Shown: positions 50,159-58,672, counted from the first letter of the stretch. The stretch: DNA of 64,000 nt from Luteimicrobium xylanilyticum (GCF_009429125.1 NZ_CP045529.1:1860001-1924000), one strand, 5' to 3'. The notes: generated by a model not told the origin, from the letters alone. Made by a program: numbers and translations.

Positions 50159-51595
50159 ATGCGCAGAGCAAAGATCGTTGCCACCATCGGACCTGCGACC
50201 GAGTCCCCGGAGATGCTCCGGCAGCTCGTCGACGCGGGCCTGGACGTCGCCCGGATCAACCGGAGCCACGGCAGCCAGGAAGCGCACGAGGCCGTCTACC
50301 ACGGGGTCCGCGAGGCCGCGAAGGCGTCCGGGCGCAACGTCGCCGTGCTCGTCGACCTGCAGGGCCCGAAGATCCGCCTCGGCGCTTTCAAGGACGGCAT
50401 CAAGCCGTACCTGAACGAGGGCGACACGTTCGTCATCACGACGGACGACGTCGAGGGCACCGCCGAGCGCGTCTCGACCACCTTCAAGGGCCTCACGGGC
50501 GACGCTCGCGTCGGCGACCCGCTCCTCATCGACGACGGCAAGGTCCAGGTGCGGGTCACCGCGGTCGAGGGCAACGACGTCGTCACGCGCGTCGAGGTCC
50601 CCGGGCAGGTCTCGAACCACAAGGGCATCAACCTGCCGGGCGTCGCCGTGTCCGTGCCGGCGATGTCGGAGAAGGACACGGAGGACCTGCGCTGGGCGCT
50701 GCGCCTCGGTGCCGACCTGATCGCGCTGTCGTTCGTCCGCAACGCCAAGGACTACGACGACGTCCGCACGATCATGGACGAGGAGGGCCGCGTCGTCCCG
50801 GTCATCGCCAAGATCGAGAAGCCGCAGGCCATCGAGAACCTCACCGAGATCGTCGACGCGTTCGACGGCATCATGGTCGCCCGCGGCGACCTGGCCGTCG
50901 AGGTCCCGCTCGAGCAGGTCCCGATCATGCAGAAGCGTGCCGTCGAGCTCGCGAGGCGCAATGCTAAGCCCGTCATCGTCGCGACCCAGGTCCTGGAGTC
51001 GATGACGAACAACCCGCGTCCGACGCGCGCCGAGGCCTCGGACTGCGCGAACGCGGTGCTCGACGGCGCCGACGCGGTCATGCTCTCGGGTGAGACGAGC
51101 GTGGGCGAGTACCCGATCGAGACGGTCCGCACGATGGGCCGGATCATCGAGGCGACCGAGGAGCTCGGCCGGGAGCGCATCGCGCCGCTCGGCTCGACCC
51201 CCGGCACGCGCGGTGGCGCCATCACGCGCGCGGCAGCCGAGATCGGCGAGACGCTCAGCGTGAAGTACCTCGTGACGTTCACGCAGTCGGGCGACTCGGC
51301 CCGGCGCATGTCGCGTTTGCGGTCGCAGATCCCGCTGCTCGCGTTCACGCCCGACGAGCACGTGCGCGCGGTGCTCGCGCTGACGTGGGGCGTCCAGGCG
51401 TACCAGGTGCCGCCGGTCGACTCGACCGACGCGATGGTCTCGCAGGTCGACCAGACGCTGCAGGCCAACGGCCTGGCCGAGAAGAACGACCTCGTGGTCG
51501 TGGTCTCGGGTGCGCCGATCGGCGTCTCCGGCACGACGAACTCGATCCTCGTGCACAAGATCGGCGACGAGACGGACAACGCCCGCAAGGCCTGA
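50159..51595 (+). CDS. pyk: Pyruvate kinase
   Basis: Pyruvate kinase makes pyruvate and ATP from phosphoenolpyruvate. The 478-residue protein starts MRRAKIVATIGPATESPEML and has the ADP/PEP-binding region ARINRSHGSQE, the B domain, the catalytic Lys and Mg Glu in VIAKIEKPQAIENL, and MVARGDLAVEVPLEQV. LSGETSVGEYPIETVRTM precedes the regulatory C domain. NRSHG replaces the more common NFSHG, a change in a conserved turn worth noting though probably tolerated. A strong terminator follows. Confidence 0.96.
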   Translation: MRRAKIVATIGPATESPEMLRQLVDAGLDVARINRSHGSQEAHEAVYHGVREAAKASGRNVAVLVDLQGPKIRLGAFKDGIKPYLNEGDTFVITTDDVEGTAERVSTTFKGLTGDARVGDPLLIDDGKVQVRVTAVEGNDVVTRVEVPGQVSNHKGINLPGVAVSVPAMSEKDTEDLRWALRLGADLIALSFVRNAKDYDDVRTIMDEEGRVVPVIAKIEKPQAIENLTEIVDAFDGIMVARGDLAVEVPLEQVPIMQKRAVELARRNAKPVIVATQVLESMTNNPRPTRAEASDCANAVLDGADAVMLSGETSVGEYPIETVRTMGRIIEATEELGRERIAPLGSTPGTRGGAITRAAAEIGETLSVKYLVTFTQSGDSARRMSRLRSQIPLLAFTPDEHVRAVLALTWGVQAYQVPPVDSTDAMVSQVDQTLQANGLAEKNDLVVVVSGAPIGVSGTTNSILVHKIGDETDNARKA

Positions 51596-51619
51596 TCCGA
51601 GGCCGACCCGGCTCGACGC

Positions 51620-51664
51620 ACGACGGCCCGGGACCCCCGACGCGAGGGGGTCCCGGGCCGTCGT
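51620..51664. terminator. Terminator between pyk and the downstream tRNA
   Basis: A perfect 18-bp inverted repeat (51620-51637 with 51647-51664, core CGGCCCGGGACCCC) encloses a 9-base loop. It can serve pyk from the left and the minus-strand tRNA from the right. No U tract is present. Confidence 0.85.
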
Positions 51665-51713
51665 CGTGCTCACCGTCGAGAGGCGGAGTCGGCGCTGCGG
51701 CGCCGTGGAGCGG

Positions 51714-51787
51714 TGCCCTGGGTGGGATTCGAACCCACACTGGATCGGGTTTGAGCCGAACGCCTCTGCCGGTTGGGCTACCAGGGC
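51714..51787 (-). tRNA. Unusual class I tRNA with CAA (leucine) anticodon
   Basis: The 74-base minus-strand sequence folds as a cloverleaf. The acceptor stem is GCCCTGG/CCAGGGC with discriminator A, and the T arm is GTGGG-TTCGAAT-CCCAC. The D arm has only 3 bp (GCC/GGC), and the anticodon arm is TTCGG-CTCAAAC-CCGAT, giving anticodon CAA with a T-T mismatch at the outer pair. The variable loop is only 5 bases, whereas leucine tRNAs, including the one at 5412, carry a long variable arm. CCA is not encoded. A TATGGT hexamer at 51801-51806 (complement) lies 13 bases upstream, so it is probably transcribed. Confidence 0.7.
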
Positions 51788-51885
51788 CTGGGGCAATCGA
51801 ACCATACGTCCGGCGACGGGGAGGAATCCGTCCGCCCCCGGCGGACGTCACACCCCGTCGAGGGACGCGCGCACCCGGCGCGCAC

Positions 51886-51891
51886 TACGAT
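51886..51891 (+). promoter_or_regulatory. -10 hexamer TACGAT for pdtaR
   Basis: TACGAT abuts ATG 51892 and ends 6 bases before GTG 51898. By the spacing used across this window the transcript would begin at the GTG, so GTG 51898 is the start rather than the ATG. Confidence 0.5.
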
Positions 51892-51897
51892 ATGACG

Positions 51898-52566
51898 GTG
51901 ACCCAGAACGACGCCCCAGACAACGACGCCACCCCGCTCGAGCTCCCGCCGCTCGTGGACCCCGAGCCCACCCCCGCCAAGCAGTCCGGCCCGGCCCGAC
52001 GCGCCGTCGTCGCCGAGGACGAGGCGCTCATCCGCATGGACGTCGTCGAGACGCTCCGCGAGGGCGGCTTCGACGTGGTCGGGGAGGCGGGCGACGGCGA
52101 GACCGCGGTGCGCCTGGCGGAGGAGCTCCGGCCCGACGTCGTCGTGATGGACGTGAAGATGCCCGAGCTCGACGGCATCTCCGCGGCCGAGCGGATCGGC
52201 AAGGCGCGCAGCGCGCCGGTCGTGCTCCTGACGGCCTTCTCGCAGCGCGAGCTCGTCGAGCGCGCACGCGACGCGGGCGCCATGGCGTACGTCGTCAAGC
52301 CGTTCACCCCGGCGGACCTCCTGCCCGCCGTCGAGATCGCGATCTCGCGGTACACGCAGATCAGCACCCTCGAGTCGGAGGTCGCGGACCTCGCCGAGCG
52401 GTTCGAGACGCGCAAGCGGGTGGACCGCGCGAAGGGCCTGCTCATGACGAAGATGGGCCTGACGGAGCCGGAGTCGTTCCGCTGGATCCAGAAGACCTCG
52501 ATGGACCGCCGCCTCACCATGCGCGAGGTCGCGGACGCCGTCATCGAGCAGGTGGGCGGCGCCTGA
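51898..52566 (+). CDS. pdtaR: Response regulator with ANTAR RNA-binding domain (PdtaR-like)
   Basis: The 222-residue protein is a REC-ANTAR regulator like mycobacterial PdtaR (Rv1626). The receiver domain has the acidic pair in VVAEDEALIRMD, the phosphoacceptor Asp in VVVMDVKMPELDG, Thr in LLTAFS and Lys in YVVKPFTPADLL. A coiled coil leads to the ANTAR domain (ETRKRVDRAKGLLMTKMGLTEPESFRWIQ), which binds paired RNA hairpins and prevents termination. The partner kinase PdtaS is not in the window. It lies upstream of the GNAT-polA region, as in mycobacteria. Confidence 0.93.
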   Translation: MTQNDAPDNDATPLELPPLVDPEPTPAKQSGPARRAVVAEDEALIRMDVVETLREGGFDVVGEAGDGETAVRLAEELRPDVVVMDVKMPELDGISAAERIGKARSAPVVLLTAFSQRELVERARDAGAMAYVVKPFTPADLLPAVEIAISRYTQISTLESEVADLAERFETRKRVDRAKGLLMTKMGLTEPESFRWIQKTSMDRRLTMREVADAVIEQVGGA

Positions 52567-52615
52567 CCTTGACGGGCCCCGTCCCGGCGGCACGCAGCTC
52601 GGTTCGCGCTGCCTC

Positions 52616-52644
52616 TTGGACGAGTGTCCAGACAGGACTAGGGT
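52616..52644 (+). promoter_or_regulatory. Sigma-70-type promoter for the 52.7-kb GNAT gene
   Basis: TTGGAC (52616-52621), a 17-base spacer and TAGGGT (52639-52644) form a good housekeeping promoter. It implies a leader of about 100 bases, which contains an inverted repeat GGGCAG/CTGCCC (about 52696-52726) with a nested GAGC/GCTC stem. Confidence 0.5.
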
Positions 52645-52749
52645 GTCGAGCTGTCGCGCGCCGCGGGGGACCGCGGCAGGGGGCCGAGCGACGGGGCAGC
52701 ACCCTGAGCCCAGGCTCCTGCCCTGTTCCACCGACGAAGGAGGTCCCAC

Positions 52750-53403
52750 GTGCGCGTCGTGGTCGAGGTGACGGCAGCCCAGCCCGCCGACCTGGTGGAG
52801 CTCGCCGGCGTGTGTGCGCTGGCCCGTGAGGAGTCGTCGGCAGGCGTGCAGCTGTGCGCCCCGGAACCCGGCAAGATCGTCGAGCAGCTCGGCGTCCTGC
52901 TCAGCGTGCCGGGCGGCCACGTCCTCGTCGCCCGGGTGGACGGCCACGTGGCCGGCTTCGTGCTCGGGCGCACGCTCGGCAGCAACGACTTCCTGCCGAA
53001 GACGGTCCTCTACCTCGAGGGCCTCTACGTGCGGCCCGAGGTCCGACGGCGCGGCGTGGGCCATGCCCTGCTGGCGGCGACGGCCGAGCTCGCGAGCGCG
53101 GAAGGCGCGACCGACGTCTATGCGGTGCCGATCCCGGGTTCCCGCGGTGTCCAGCGCTTCCTCGCCCGCGTGGGCTTCGCGCCTGCGGCGACCCACCGCT
53201 ACGTCGCGACGAGCGTCCTGCAGCGGCGCCTCGTCGCCGAGGCCCACGGCCGTCGGCACCACGGCCGCGGCGGCAGCCTCGAGGAGCTCATCGCGCGGCG
53301 CCGGCGCAGCCGCGGCGGCGCCCCGACCGGCTCGGTCGACCTCGGCGCGGTGCGCGGTCGCCTCGCGGACGGCGGCGCGGCCACGGAGCGCCTGGTCGGC
53401 TGA
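52750..53403 (+). CDS. GNAT family N-acetyltransferase
   Basis: The 217-residue protein has one GNAT domain (about residues 5-165) with acetyl-CoA motif YLEGLYVRPEVRRRGVGHALLAA, followed by a basic, His- and Arg-rich C-terminal extension of about 50 residues that is unusual for the family. The substrate is unknown. GTG 52750 has one of the strongest ribosome binding sites here, AAGGAGGT. Its stop and the stop of the convergent thioesterase gene form a single TGATCA palindrome (53401-53406) with no spacer between them. Confidence 0.87.
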   Translation: MRVVVEVTAAQPADLVELAGVCALAREESSAGVQLCAPEPGKIVEQLGVLLSVPGGHVLVARVDGHVAGFVLGRTLGSNDFLPKTVLYLEGLYVRPEVRRRGVGHALLAATAELASAEGATDVYAVPIPGSRGVQRFLARVGFAPAATHRYVATSVLQRRLVAEAHGRRHHGRGGSLEELIARRRRSRGGAPTGSVDLGAVRGRLADGGAATERLVG

Positions 53404-53814
53404 TCAGCGCGGGTCGAGGATCAGGCACGTCAGCCGGACCGTGCTGAGCCGGCGCTCCCTCTCGTCGCTCACGACGATCTCGTAGCTCGCGGTCGTCCGG
53501 CCCAGGTGGATCGCGGTCGCGACCCCCGTGACGACGCCCTCGCGCGCCGACCGGTGGTGGGTGGCGCCGAGCTCGAGCCCCACGACGTGCCGGTCGAGCC
53601 CGCCGTGCACCCACGCGGCGATGGAGCCGAGGGTCTCGCCGAGGGCCGCGGTGGCGCCGCCGTGCAGGAGGCCCGCGGGTTGGGTGTTGCCCTCGACGGG
53701 CATGGTGCCCACGGCGCGCTCGGGACCGACCTCGAGGAGCTCGATGCCGAGCCGGTCGATGAGCGTGCCCTGGGAGTTCTCGCTCCACCACTGCAGGTCC
53801 GGGATGTGGGTCAT
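53404..53814 (-). CDS. Hotdog-fold thioesterase (PaaI family)
   Basis: This 136-residue protein is a PaaI-type acyl-CoA thioesterase. The hotdog motif LLHGGATAALGETLGSIAAWV includes the conserved HGG and the catalytic acid position, followed by GLELGATHHRSAREG. It probably hydrolyses an aromatic or medium-chain acyl-CoA; the specific substrate is unknown. ATG 53814 gives the usual family length, and longer in-frame extensions would overlap polA. It is divergent from polA across a 19-base gap, so the two promoters must be closely packed. Confidence 0.9.
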   Translation of the reverse strand: MTHIPDLQWWSENSQGTLIDRLGIELLEVGPERAVGTMPVEGNTQPAGLLHGGATAALGETLGSIAAWVHGGLDRHVVGLELGATHHRSAREGVVTGVATAIHLGRTTASYEIVVSDERERRLSTVRLTCLILDPR

Positions 53815-53820
53815 GACCGA

Positions 53821-53826
53821 TAGGTT
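53821..53826 (+). promoter_or_regulatory. -10 hexamer TAGGTT for polA
   Basis: TAGGTT ends 7 bases before GTG 53834, setting a leaderless polA start. It lies inside the 19-base gap between the divergent thioesterase and polA starts. Confidence 0.5.
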
Positions 53827-53833
53827 GGCACCC

Positions 53834-56548
53834 GTGAGCACTCTTGCGCGAACCGATGGCACCACAGCCGGCGCCGACCGCTCGACTCTTCTCCTGATCG
53901 ACGGGCACTCGATGGCGTTCCGGGCGTTCTTCGCCCTGCCCGACACCATGGTGACCTCCACGGGAGAGGTCACGAACGCCGTCTACGGCTTCACGTCGAT
54001 GCTCACGAACCTGCTGCGGGACGAGCAGCCCACCCACGTCGCCGTGGCGTTCGACGCGGGCCGCAAGACCTTCCGCACCGAGCGCTACCCCGAGTACAAG
54101 GGCACCCGCTCGGCGACGCCCGAGGCGTTCCGCGGGCAGGTGCCGCTCATCAAGGAGGTCCTCGGGGCGCTGCAGATCCCGACGCTCGACCGCGAGGGCA
54201 TCGAGGCCGACGACATCCTGGCCACGCTCGCCGGGCAGGCCGAGGCCGCGGGCATGGACGTCCTGATCTGCTCGGGCGACCGCGACTCGCTCCAGCTCGT
54301 CACGGAGCACGTGACGGTCCTGTATCCCGTCCGGGGCGTCTCGGAGCTCGCGCGCATGACGCCCGAGGCGGTGCTCGACAAGTACGGGGTCCCACCGGAG
54401 CGCTACCCCGACCTGGCGGCGCTCGTCGGGGAGACGAGCGACAACCTCCCGGGCGTCCCCGGCGTCGGACCCGGGGTGGCCGCAAAGTGGATCGGCCAGT
54501 ACGGCGACCTCGACGCCCTCCTCGACCAGCAGGACACGGTCACGGGCAAGCGCGGCGAGGCGCTGCGCGAGCACGCGGCCCAGGTCCGGCTCAACCGTGA
54601 GCTGAACGCGCTCCTGCGCGACGTCGAGCTCCCGTACCGGCCGGACGACCTCGCGCTGCGAGGCTTCGACCGGGACGCGCTGTTCCGCGTCGCTGACGCG
54701 CTGCAGTTCGGCCCGCTGCGCGAGCGCGTGCTCGCCGTCGACCCGGCCGCCGACGAGGCCGAGGTCGTCGCCGCGCAGGCCGCGGTGGCGGTGACCGTCG
54801 ACGAGCTCGGCGAGGACGGGCCGGGTGCGTGGCTCGCGGACCGGGCCGGGCAGCGCCTGGGCCTCGTGGTCGACGGCAAGCCGTCCCCGTCGGGTGCCGA
54901 CGCGTGGGGCGTGGCCGTGGCCGACGACGCCGGGGCCGCCTTCGCGCTCGACCTCGCTGACCTCGCGCCGCGTGCCGAGGAGGCGCTGACGGCCTGGCTG
55001 GCCGACCCGGAAGCGCCGAAGGTGCTGCACGGCGCCAAGGAGGCGTGGCACGAGCTCGCCTCGCGCGGCTACGAGCTGCGGGGCGTCGTGCTCGACACCG
55101 AGCTCGCGGCCTACCTGTGCTACCCGGACCAGCGCGGCTACGACCTCGGCGAGCTCGTGGAGCGGCTGCTGCACCGCACGCTCGTCGCGGCCGAGCCCGA
55201 CGCGCAGGGCACCCTGGACCTGGCGCTCGACGAGTCGAGCGAGGGGTCGCGCTCCGCGACCCGCGCGGCGGCCGTCGTCGAGCTCGCACAGGTCCTCGAG
55301 GGGGAGGTCGCGGACCGGGGTGCCGCGGCGCTGCTGACCGACGTCGAGCTCCCGCTGTCCGACGTCCTGGCCCACATGGAGCAGCGCGGCATCGCGGCCG
55401 ACGTGCCGTACCTGACCGAGCTCGAGGAGCAGTTCGGCACGCAGGTCGCGCGCGAGGCACAGGAGGCGTACGACGCGATCGGTCGCGAGGTGAACCTCGG
55501 TTCGCCCAAGCAGCTCCAGGAGGTCCTGTTCGACCAGCTGGCGATGCCGAAGACCAAGAAGATCAAGACGGGCTACACGACCGACGCCGCCGCCCTCGCC
55601 GACCTGTACGAGCGCACGGGGCACCCCTTCCTCGAGCACCTGCTCGCGCACCGCGACGTGACGCGCCTGCGCCAGACGGTCGAGGGCCTGCTGAAGTCCG
55701 TCGCGCCGGACGGGCGCATCCACACGACGTTCCAGCAGACCATCGCCGCGACCGGGCGCCTGAGCTCCACGGACCCGAACCTGCAGAACATCCCGATCCG
55801 CACGGAGGAGGGGCGCCGGATCCGCCGCGCGTTCGTCGTCGGCGAGGGCTACGAGCAGCTCCTGACGGCCGACTACAGCCAGATCGAGATGCGGATCATG
55901 GCGCACCTGTCGGGAGACGAGGGCCTGATCGACGCGTTCCGCTCGGGCGAGGACCTGCACCGCTACGTCGGGTCGCGCGTGTTCGAGGTGGCGCCCGCGG
56001 AGGTCACGCCGGCGATGCGCTCGAAGATCAAAGCGATGAGCTACGGGCTCGCGTACGGGCTGTCGTCGTTCGGGCTGTCGAAGCAGCTGAACATCGAGGT
56101 CGGCGAGGCGCAGGGCCTCATGGACGACTACTTCTCCCGGTTCGGCGGGGTGCGTGAGTACCTGTCGGGCGTCGTCGACGAGGCGCGCGCGACCGGGTAC
56201 ACGGCCACGATCTTCGGTCGCCGCCGCTACCTGCCGGACCTCACGAGCGACAACCGGCAGCGCCGCGACATGGCGGAGCGGATGGCGCTCAACGCCCCGA
56301 TCCAGGGCAGCGCCGCCGACCTGATCAAGATCGCTATGCTCGGGGTCGAGCGCGAGCTCACCGAGCGCGGGCTGCACTCGCGCCTGCTCCTGCAGGTCCA
56401 CGACGAGCTCGTGCTCGAGGTGGCCGCGGGGGAGCGGGACGAGGTCGAGGCCGTCGTCCGGGCGCAGATGGGCGGTGCGGCCGACCTGTCGGTCCCGCTC
56501 GACGTCTCGGTCGGCGTCGGGCGGAGCTGGCACGACGCCGGGCACTGA
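53834..56548 (+). CDS. polA: DNA polymerase I
   Basis: Pol I fills gaps and removes RNA primers. The 904-residue protein has an N-terminal 5' nuclease (LLIDGHSMAFRAFFALP, EADDILATLA, GETSDNLPGVPGVGPGVAAKW), a 3'-5' exonuclease-like domain (about 310-480) and the polymerase domain. Polymerase motif A is DYSQIEMRIMAHLSGD, B is RSKIKAMSYGLAYGLSSFG and C is QVHDELVLE. The middle domain lacks the DxE motif of a working proofreading site, as in other actinobacterial PolA. GTG 53834 is set by the leaderless -10. Confidence 0.97.
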   Translation: MSTLARTDGTTAGADRSTLLLIDGHSMAFRAFFALPDTMVTSTGEVTNAVYGFTSMLTNLLRDEQPTHVAVAFDAGRKTFRTERYPEYKGTRSATPEAFRGQVPLIKEVLGALQIPTLDREGIEADDILATLAGQAEAAGMDVLICSGDRDSLQLVTEHVTVLYPVRGVSELARMTPEAVLDKYGVPPERYPDLAALVGETSDNLPGVPGVGPGVAAKWIGQYGDLDALLDQQDTVTGKRGEALREHAAQVRLNRELNALLRDVELPYRPDDLALRGFDRDALFRVADALQFGPLRERVLAVDPAADEAEVVAAQAAVAVTVDELGEDGPGAWLADRAGQRLGLVVDGKPSPSGADAWGVAVADDAGAAFALDLADLAPRAEEALTAWLADPEAPKVLHGAKEAWHELASRGYELRGVVLDTELAAYLCYPDQRGYDLGELVERLLHRTLVAAEPDAQGTLDLALDESSEGSRSATRAAAVVELAQVLEGEVADRGAAALLTDVELPLSDVLAHMEQRGIAADVPYLTELEEQFGTQVAREAQEAYDAIGREVNLGSPKQLQEVLFDQLAMPKTKKIKTGYTTDAAALADLYERTGHPFLEHLLAHRDVTRLRQTVEGLLKSVAPDGRIHTTFQQTIAATGRLSSTDPNLQNIPIRTEEGRRIRRAFVVGEGYEQLLTADYSQIEMRIMAHLSGDEGLIDAFRSGEDLHRYVGSRVFEVAPAEVTPAMRSKIKAMSYGLAYGLSSFGLSKQLNIEVGEAQGLMDDYFSRFGGVREYLSGVVDEARATGYTATIFGRRRYLPDLTSDNRQRRDMAERMALNAPIQGSAADLIKIAMLGVERELTERGLHSRLLLQVHDELVLEVAAGERDEVEAVVRAQMGGAADLSVPLDVSVGVGRSWHDAGH

Positions 56549-56577
56549 CGCCGCCTGACGCCCGGACCGGGCCGCGC

Positions 56578-57381
56578 TCAGGGGCGGTGGGTGACGAACA
56601 CGGCCGTCCCCGGCAGGTACGCGCCGCGCACCGGGCCCCAGCCGCCCCAGACGTTCGCGTTGTCGGCGGGCCACTCCGGCTCGACGACGTCGTCCAGCAC
56701 GAGGCCGGCGGCGACCACGTCGCGCACGTGGTCGCCCACCGTCCGGTGGTACTCGGCGTACAGGACGCGGCCGTCGTCGGTGGTCTCCACGTAGGGTCGA
56801 CGGTCGAAGTACGACCTCGTGGCGGTCAGCCCGTGCTCGGTCGGGTCGTCGGGGAACGCCCAGCGCAGCGGGTGCGTGACCGAGAACACCCAGCGTCCGC
56901 CCGGTCGCAGCACGCGCGCCGCCTCGCGGTGGACGCGCGTGGCGTCGGGCAGGAAGGGGATCGCGCCGAACGCGGTGAACACCGCGTCGAAGGACGCGTC
57001 CGCGAAGGGCAGCGCCCGCGCGTCCGCCTGGACGAGCGGCACACGCACGCCCGTCGCCCGGTCGAGGCGGTCGCCCTGGGCGAGCATGCCGTGCGAGACG
57101 TCCGTGGCGAGCGCCCGCGCCCCGGCGGCCACGAGCCAGCGGGAGCACTGCGCGGAACCGGCGCCGACCTCGAGGACGTCGCGCCCGACGACGTCGCCGA
57201 GCAGGTGCGCGTCCTCCTCGCGCAGTCCCTCGGGTCCCCAGACGAAGTCCGCGTCACCGAGGAACGCGCCGTGCTCGGCGAGGTACTCGGGCGCCTCGGC
57301 GTCCCACCAGGCGCGCGCCGCGGCGCCGCCCGCCTCGTCGGGGACGTCGCGGTAGCCGGCGAAGGTGAAGTGGTCGGGCAT
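56578..57381 (-). CDS. Class I SAM-dependent methyltransferase
   Basis: The 267-residue protein has AdoMet motif I DVLEVGAGSAQCSRWLVAAG, motif II TDVSHGM, FDAVFTAFGAIPFLPD (motif IV) and REAARVLRPGGRWVFSVTHP (post-II). It belongs to the UbiE/small-molecule methyltransferase group that is common in actinobacteria, often beside polA; the substrate is unknown. ATG 57381 follows GAGACT (complement of 57389-57394) by 7 bases. An upstream in-frame start would add 8 residues. It is convergent with polA. Confidence 0.88.
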   Translation of the reverse strand: MPDHFTFAGYRDVPDEAGGAAARAWWDAEAPEYLAEHGAFLGDADFVWGPEGLREEDAHLLGDVVGRDVLEVGAGSAQCSRWLVAAGARALATDVSHGMLAQGDRLDRATGVRVPLVQADARALPFADASFDAVFTAFGAIPFLPDATRVHREAARVLRPGGRWVFSVTHPLRWAFPDDPTEHGLTATRSYFDRRPYVETTDDGRVLYAEYHRTVGDHVRDVVAAGLVLDDVVEPEWPADNANVWGGWGPVRGAYLPGTAVFVTHRP

Positions 57382-57523
57382 GGCACCCAGTCTCGGTCGT
57401 CGCACGGCGAGGTCGCGACCGCGCCGGGTTCGCTAGGGTTCGCGGTGGCGACGGGGCCGTGCGCTCGGCCGACCGCTCGGCTGTCCGGGGCACGGTCGCA
57501 GCAGACGGACGACGGGAGCTGGC

Positions 57524-58549
57524 ATGCGCATCGGACTTCTCACGGGTGGCGGCGACTGCCCCGGCCTCAACGCGGCGATCCGCGGCGTCGTGAAGCACGC
57601 GCTGGGGGAGTACGGGCACTCCGTCATCGGCTTCCGCAACGGCTGGAAGGGCGTCGCGCAGGGCGACGTCCAGCCGCTCGGGCGGTCCGACATCCGGAAC
57701 GTGCTCCCGGTCGGCGGGACCCTGCTCGGGACGGCACGGTTCCACCCGCACTCCGAGGACGGCGGGATGGACGCGGTCCTGGCGACCCTCGAGGCGGAGC
57801 GGATCGACGCGCTCGTCTGCATCGGCGGCGACGGGACCGTGCACGCCGCGAGCAAGGTGGCCGAGGCCGGGGTCGCGATGATCGCCATCCCGAAGACCAT
57901 CGACAACGACGTCGAGGGCACCGACCTGTCCATCGGGTTCCACACGGCAGTCAACATCGCGACCGACGCGATCGACCGGCTCCACACGACCGCGGAGTCG
58001 CACAACCGTGTCATGGTCGTCGAGGTCATGGGCCGGCACGCGGGCTGGATCGCCGTGAACGCGGGCATCGCCGGCGGCGCGGAGGTCGTCCTGGCGCCCG
58101 AGCGGCCGTTCGACATCGACAAGGTCGTCCGGTTCCTGCGGCACCGCCACCGGGCGCACGCGAGCTTCTCGATCGTGGTGGTCGCCGAGGGCGCGGTCCC
58201 GGCCGAGGGGAGCGCGATGGACTTCACCCAGCGGCTCGGCCGGTTCGGTGAGATCGTCGCCGGCTCGGTCGGGGAGGCCGTGGCCGCCGAGATCGCCCAG
58301 CGCACGGGGTTCGACACGCGCCTGACGGTGCTGGGGCACGTGCAGCGGGGCGGTACGCCCACGCCGACCGACCGGATCCTGGGCTCGCGGTTCGGCGTCG
58401 CCGCCGTGGACGCTGCGGCATCGAGGCGGACGAACGTCATGACGGCGCTGCGCGGCGACGAGGTGCGCCTCGTCCCGTTCGACGAGGTGGCGGGGAAGGT
58501 CAAGCACGTCCCCGACGAGCTCCTGCGGGTCGCGGACGCGCTCGCGTAG
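57524..58549 (+). CDS. pfkA: 6-phosphofructokinase (group III, mixed-substrate clade)
   Basis: PFK phosphorylates fructose 6-phosphate. The 341-residue protein has the phosphate loop LLTGGGDCPGLNAAIRG, the donor-site motif GGDGT (101-105) and the catalytic IPKTIDNDVEGTD. Gly104 is typical of ATP enzymes, while Lys124 is typical of PPi enzymes. Both combinations occur in the actinobacterial group III, where S. coelicolor uses ATP and Amycolatopsis methanolica uses PPi. The phosphoryl donor thus cannot be fixed from sequence. ATG 57524 has GGGAG 6 bases upstream. Confidence 0.94.
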   Translation: MRIGLLTGGGDCPGLNAAIRGVVKHALGEYGHSVIGFRNGWKGVAQGDVQPLGRSDIRNVLPVGGTLLGTARFHPHSEDGGMDAVLATLEAERIDALVCIGGDGTVHAASKVAEAGVAMIAIPKTIDNDVEGTDLSIGFHTAVNIATDAIDRLHTTAESHNRVMVVEVMGRHAGWIAVNAGIAGGAEVVLAPERPFDIDKVVRFLRHRHRAHASFSIVVVAEGAVPAEGSAMDFTQRLGRFGEIVAGSVGEAVAAEIAQRTGFDTRLTVLGHVQRGGTPTPTDRILGSRFGVAAVDAAASRRTNVMTALRGDEVRLVPFDEVAGKVKHVPDELLRVADALA

Positions 58550-58566
58550 CGGGGCGGCCGGCGCCT

Positions 58567-58596
58567 TTGACCCGCCCATGACGTTCCGACTAACAT
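58567..58596 (+). promoter_or_regulatory. Promoter for rpsA
   Basis: TTGACC (58567-58572), an 18-base spacer and TAACAT (58591-58596) form a strong housekeeping-type promoter. It gives an rpsA leader of about 140 bases. Confidence 0.6.
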
Positions 58597-58655
58597 GGCT
58601 CGCGGTGTATTGCGTTCTCGGCGGGTCGGCCAGCACAGGGTTGATCAGCATGGCT

Positions 58656-58672
58656 CGTCAGCTCCGCTGACG
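58656..58672 (+). promoter_or_regulatory. Hairpin in the rpsA leader
   Basis: CGTCAG (58656-58661) pairs with CTGACG (58667-58672) around a 5-base loop, in the untranslated region of rpsA. It might take part in S1 autoregulation, but this is only a suggestion. Confidence 0.3.

Noticed and set aside
56549-56577. A terminator between polA and the convergent methyltransferase gene
   Set aside because: Only a weak GCCCGGACCGGGC repeat is present, too short to call.
53288-57148. A 1286-codon minus-strand open frame under polA
   Set aside because: It mirrors polA codons and crosses the thioesterase and methyltransferase genes in other frames.
58650-58670. A 6-codon ORF (MARQLR) in the rpsA leader
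   Set aside because: It is too short, has no ribosome binding site and overlaps the hairpin. It is likely chance.
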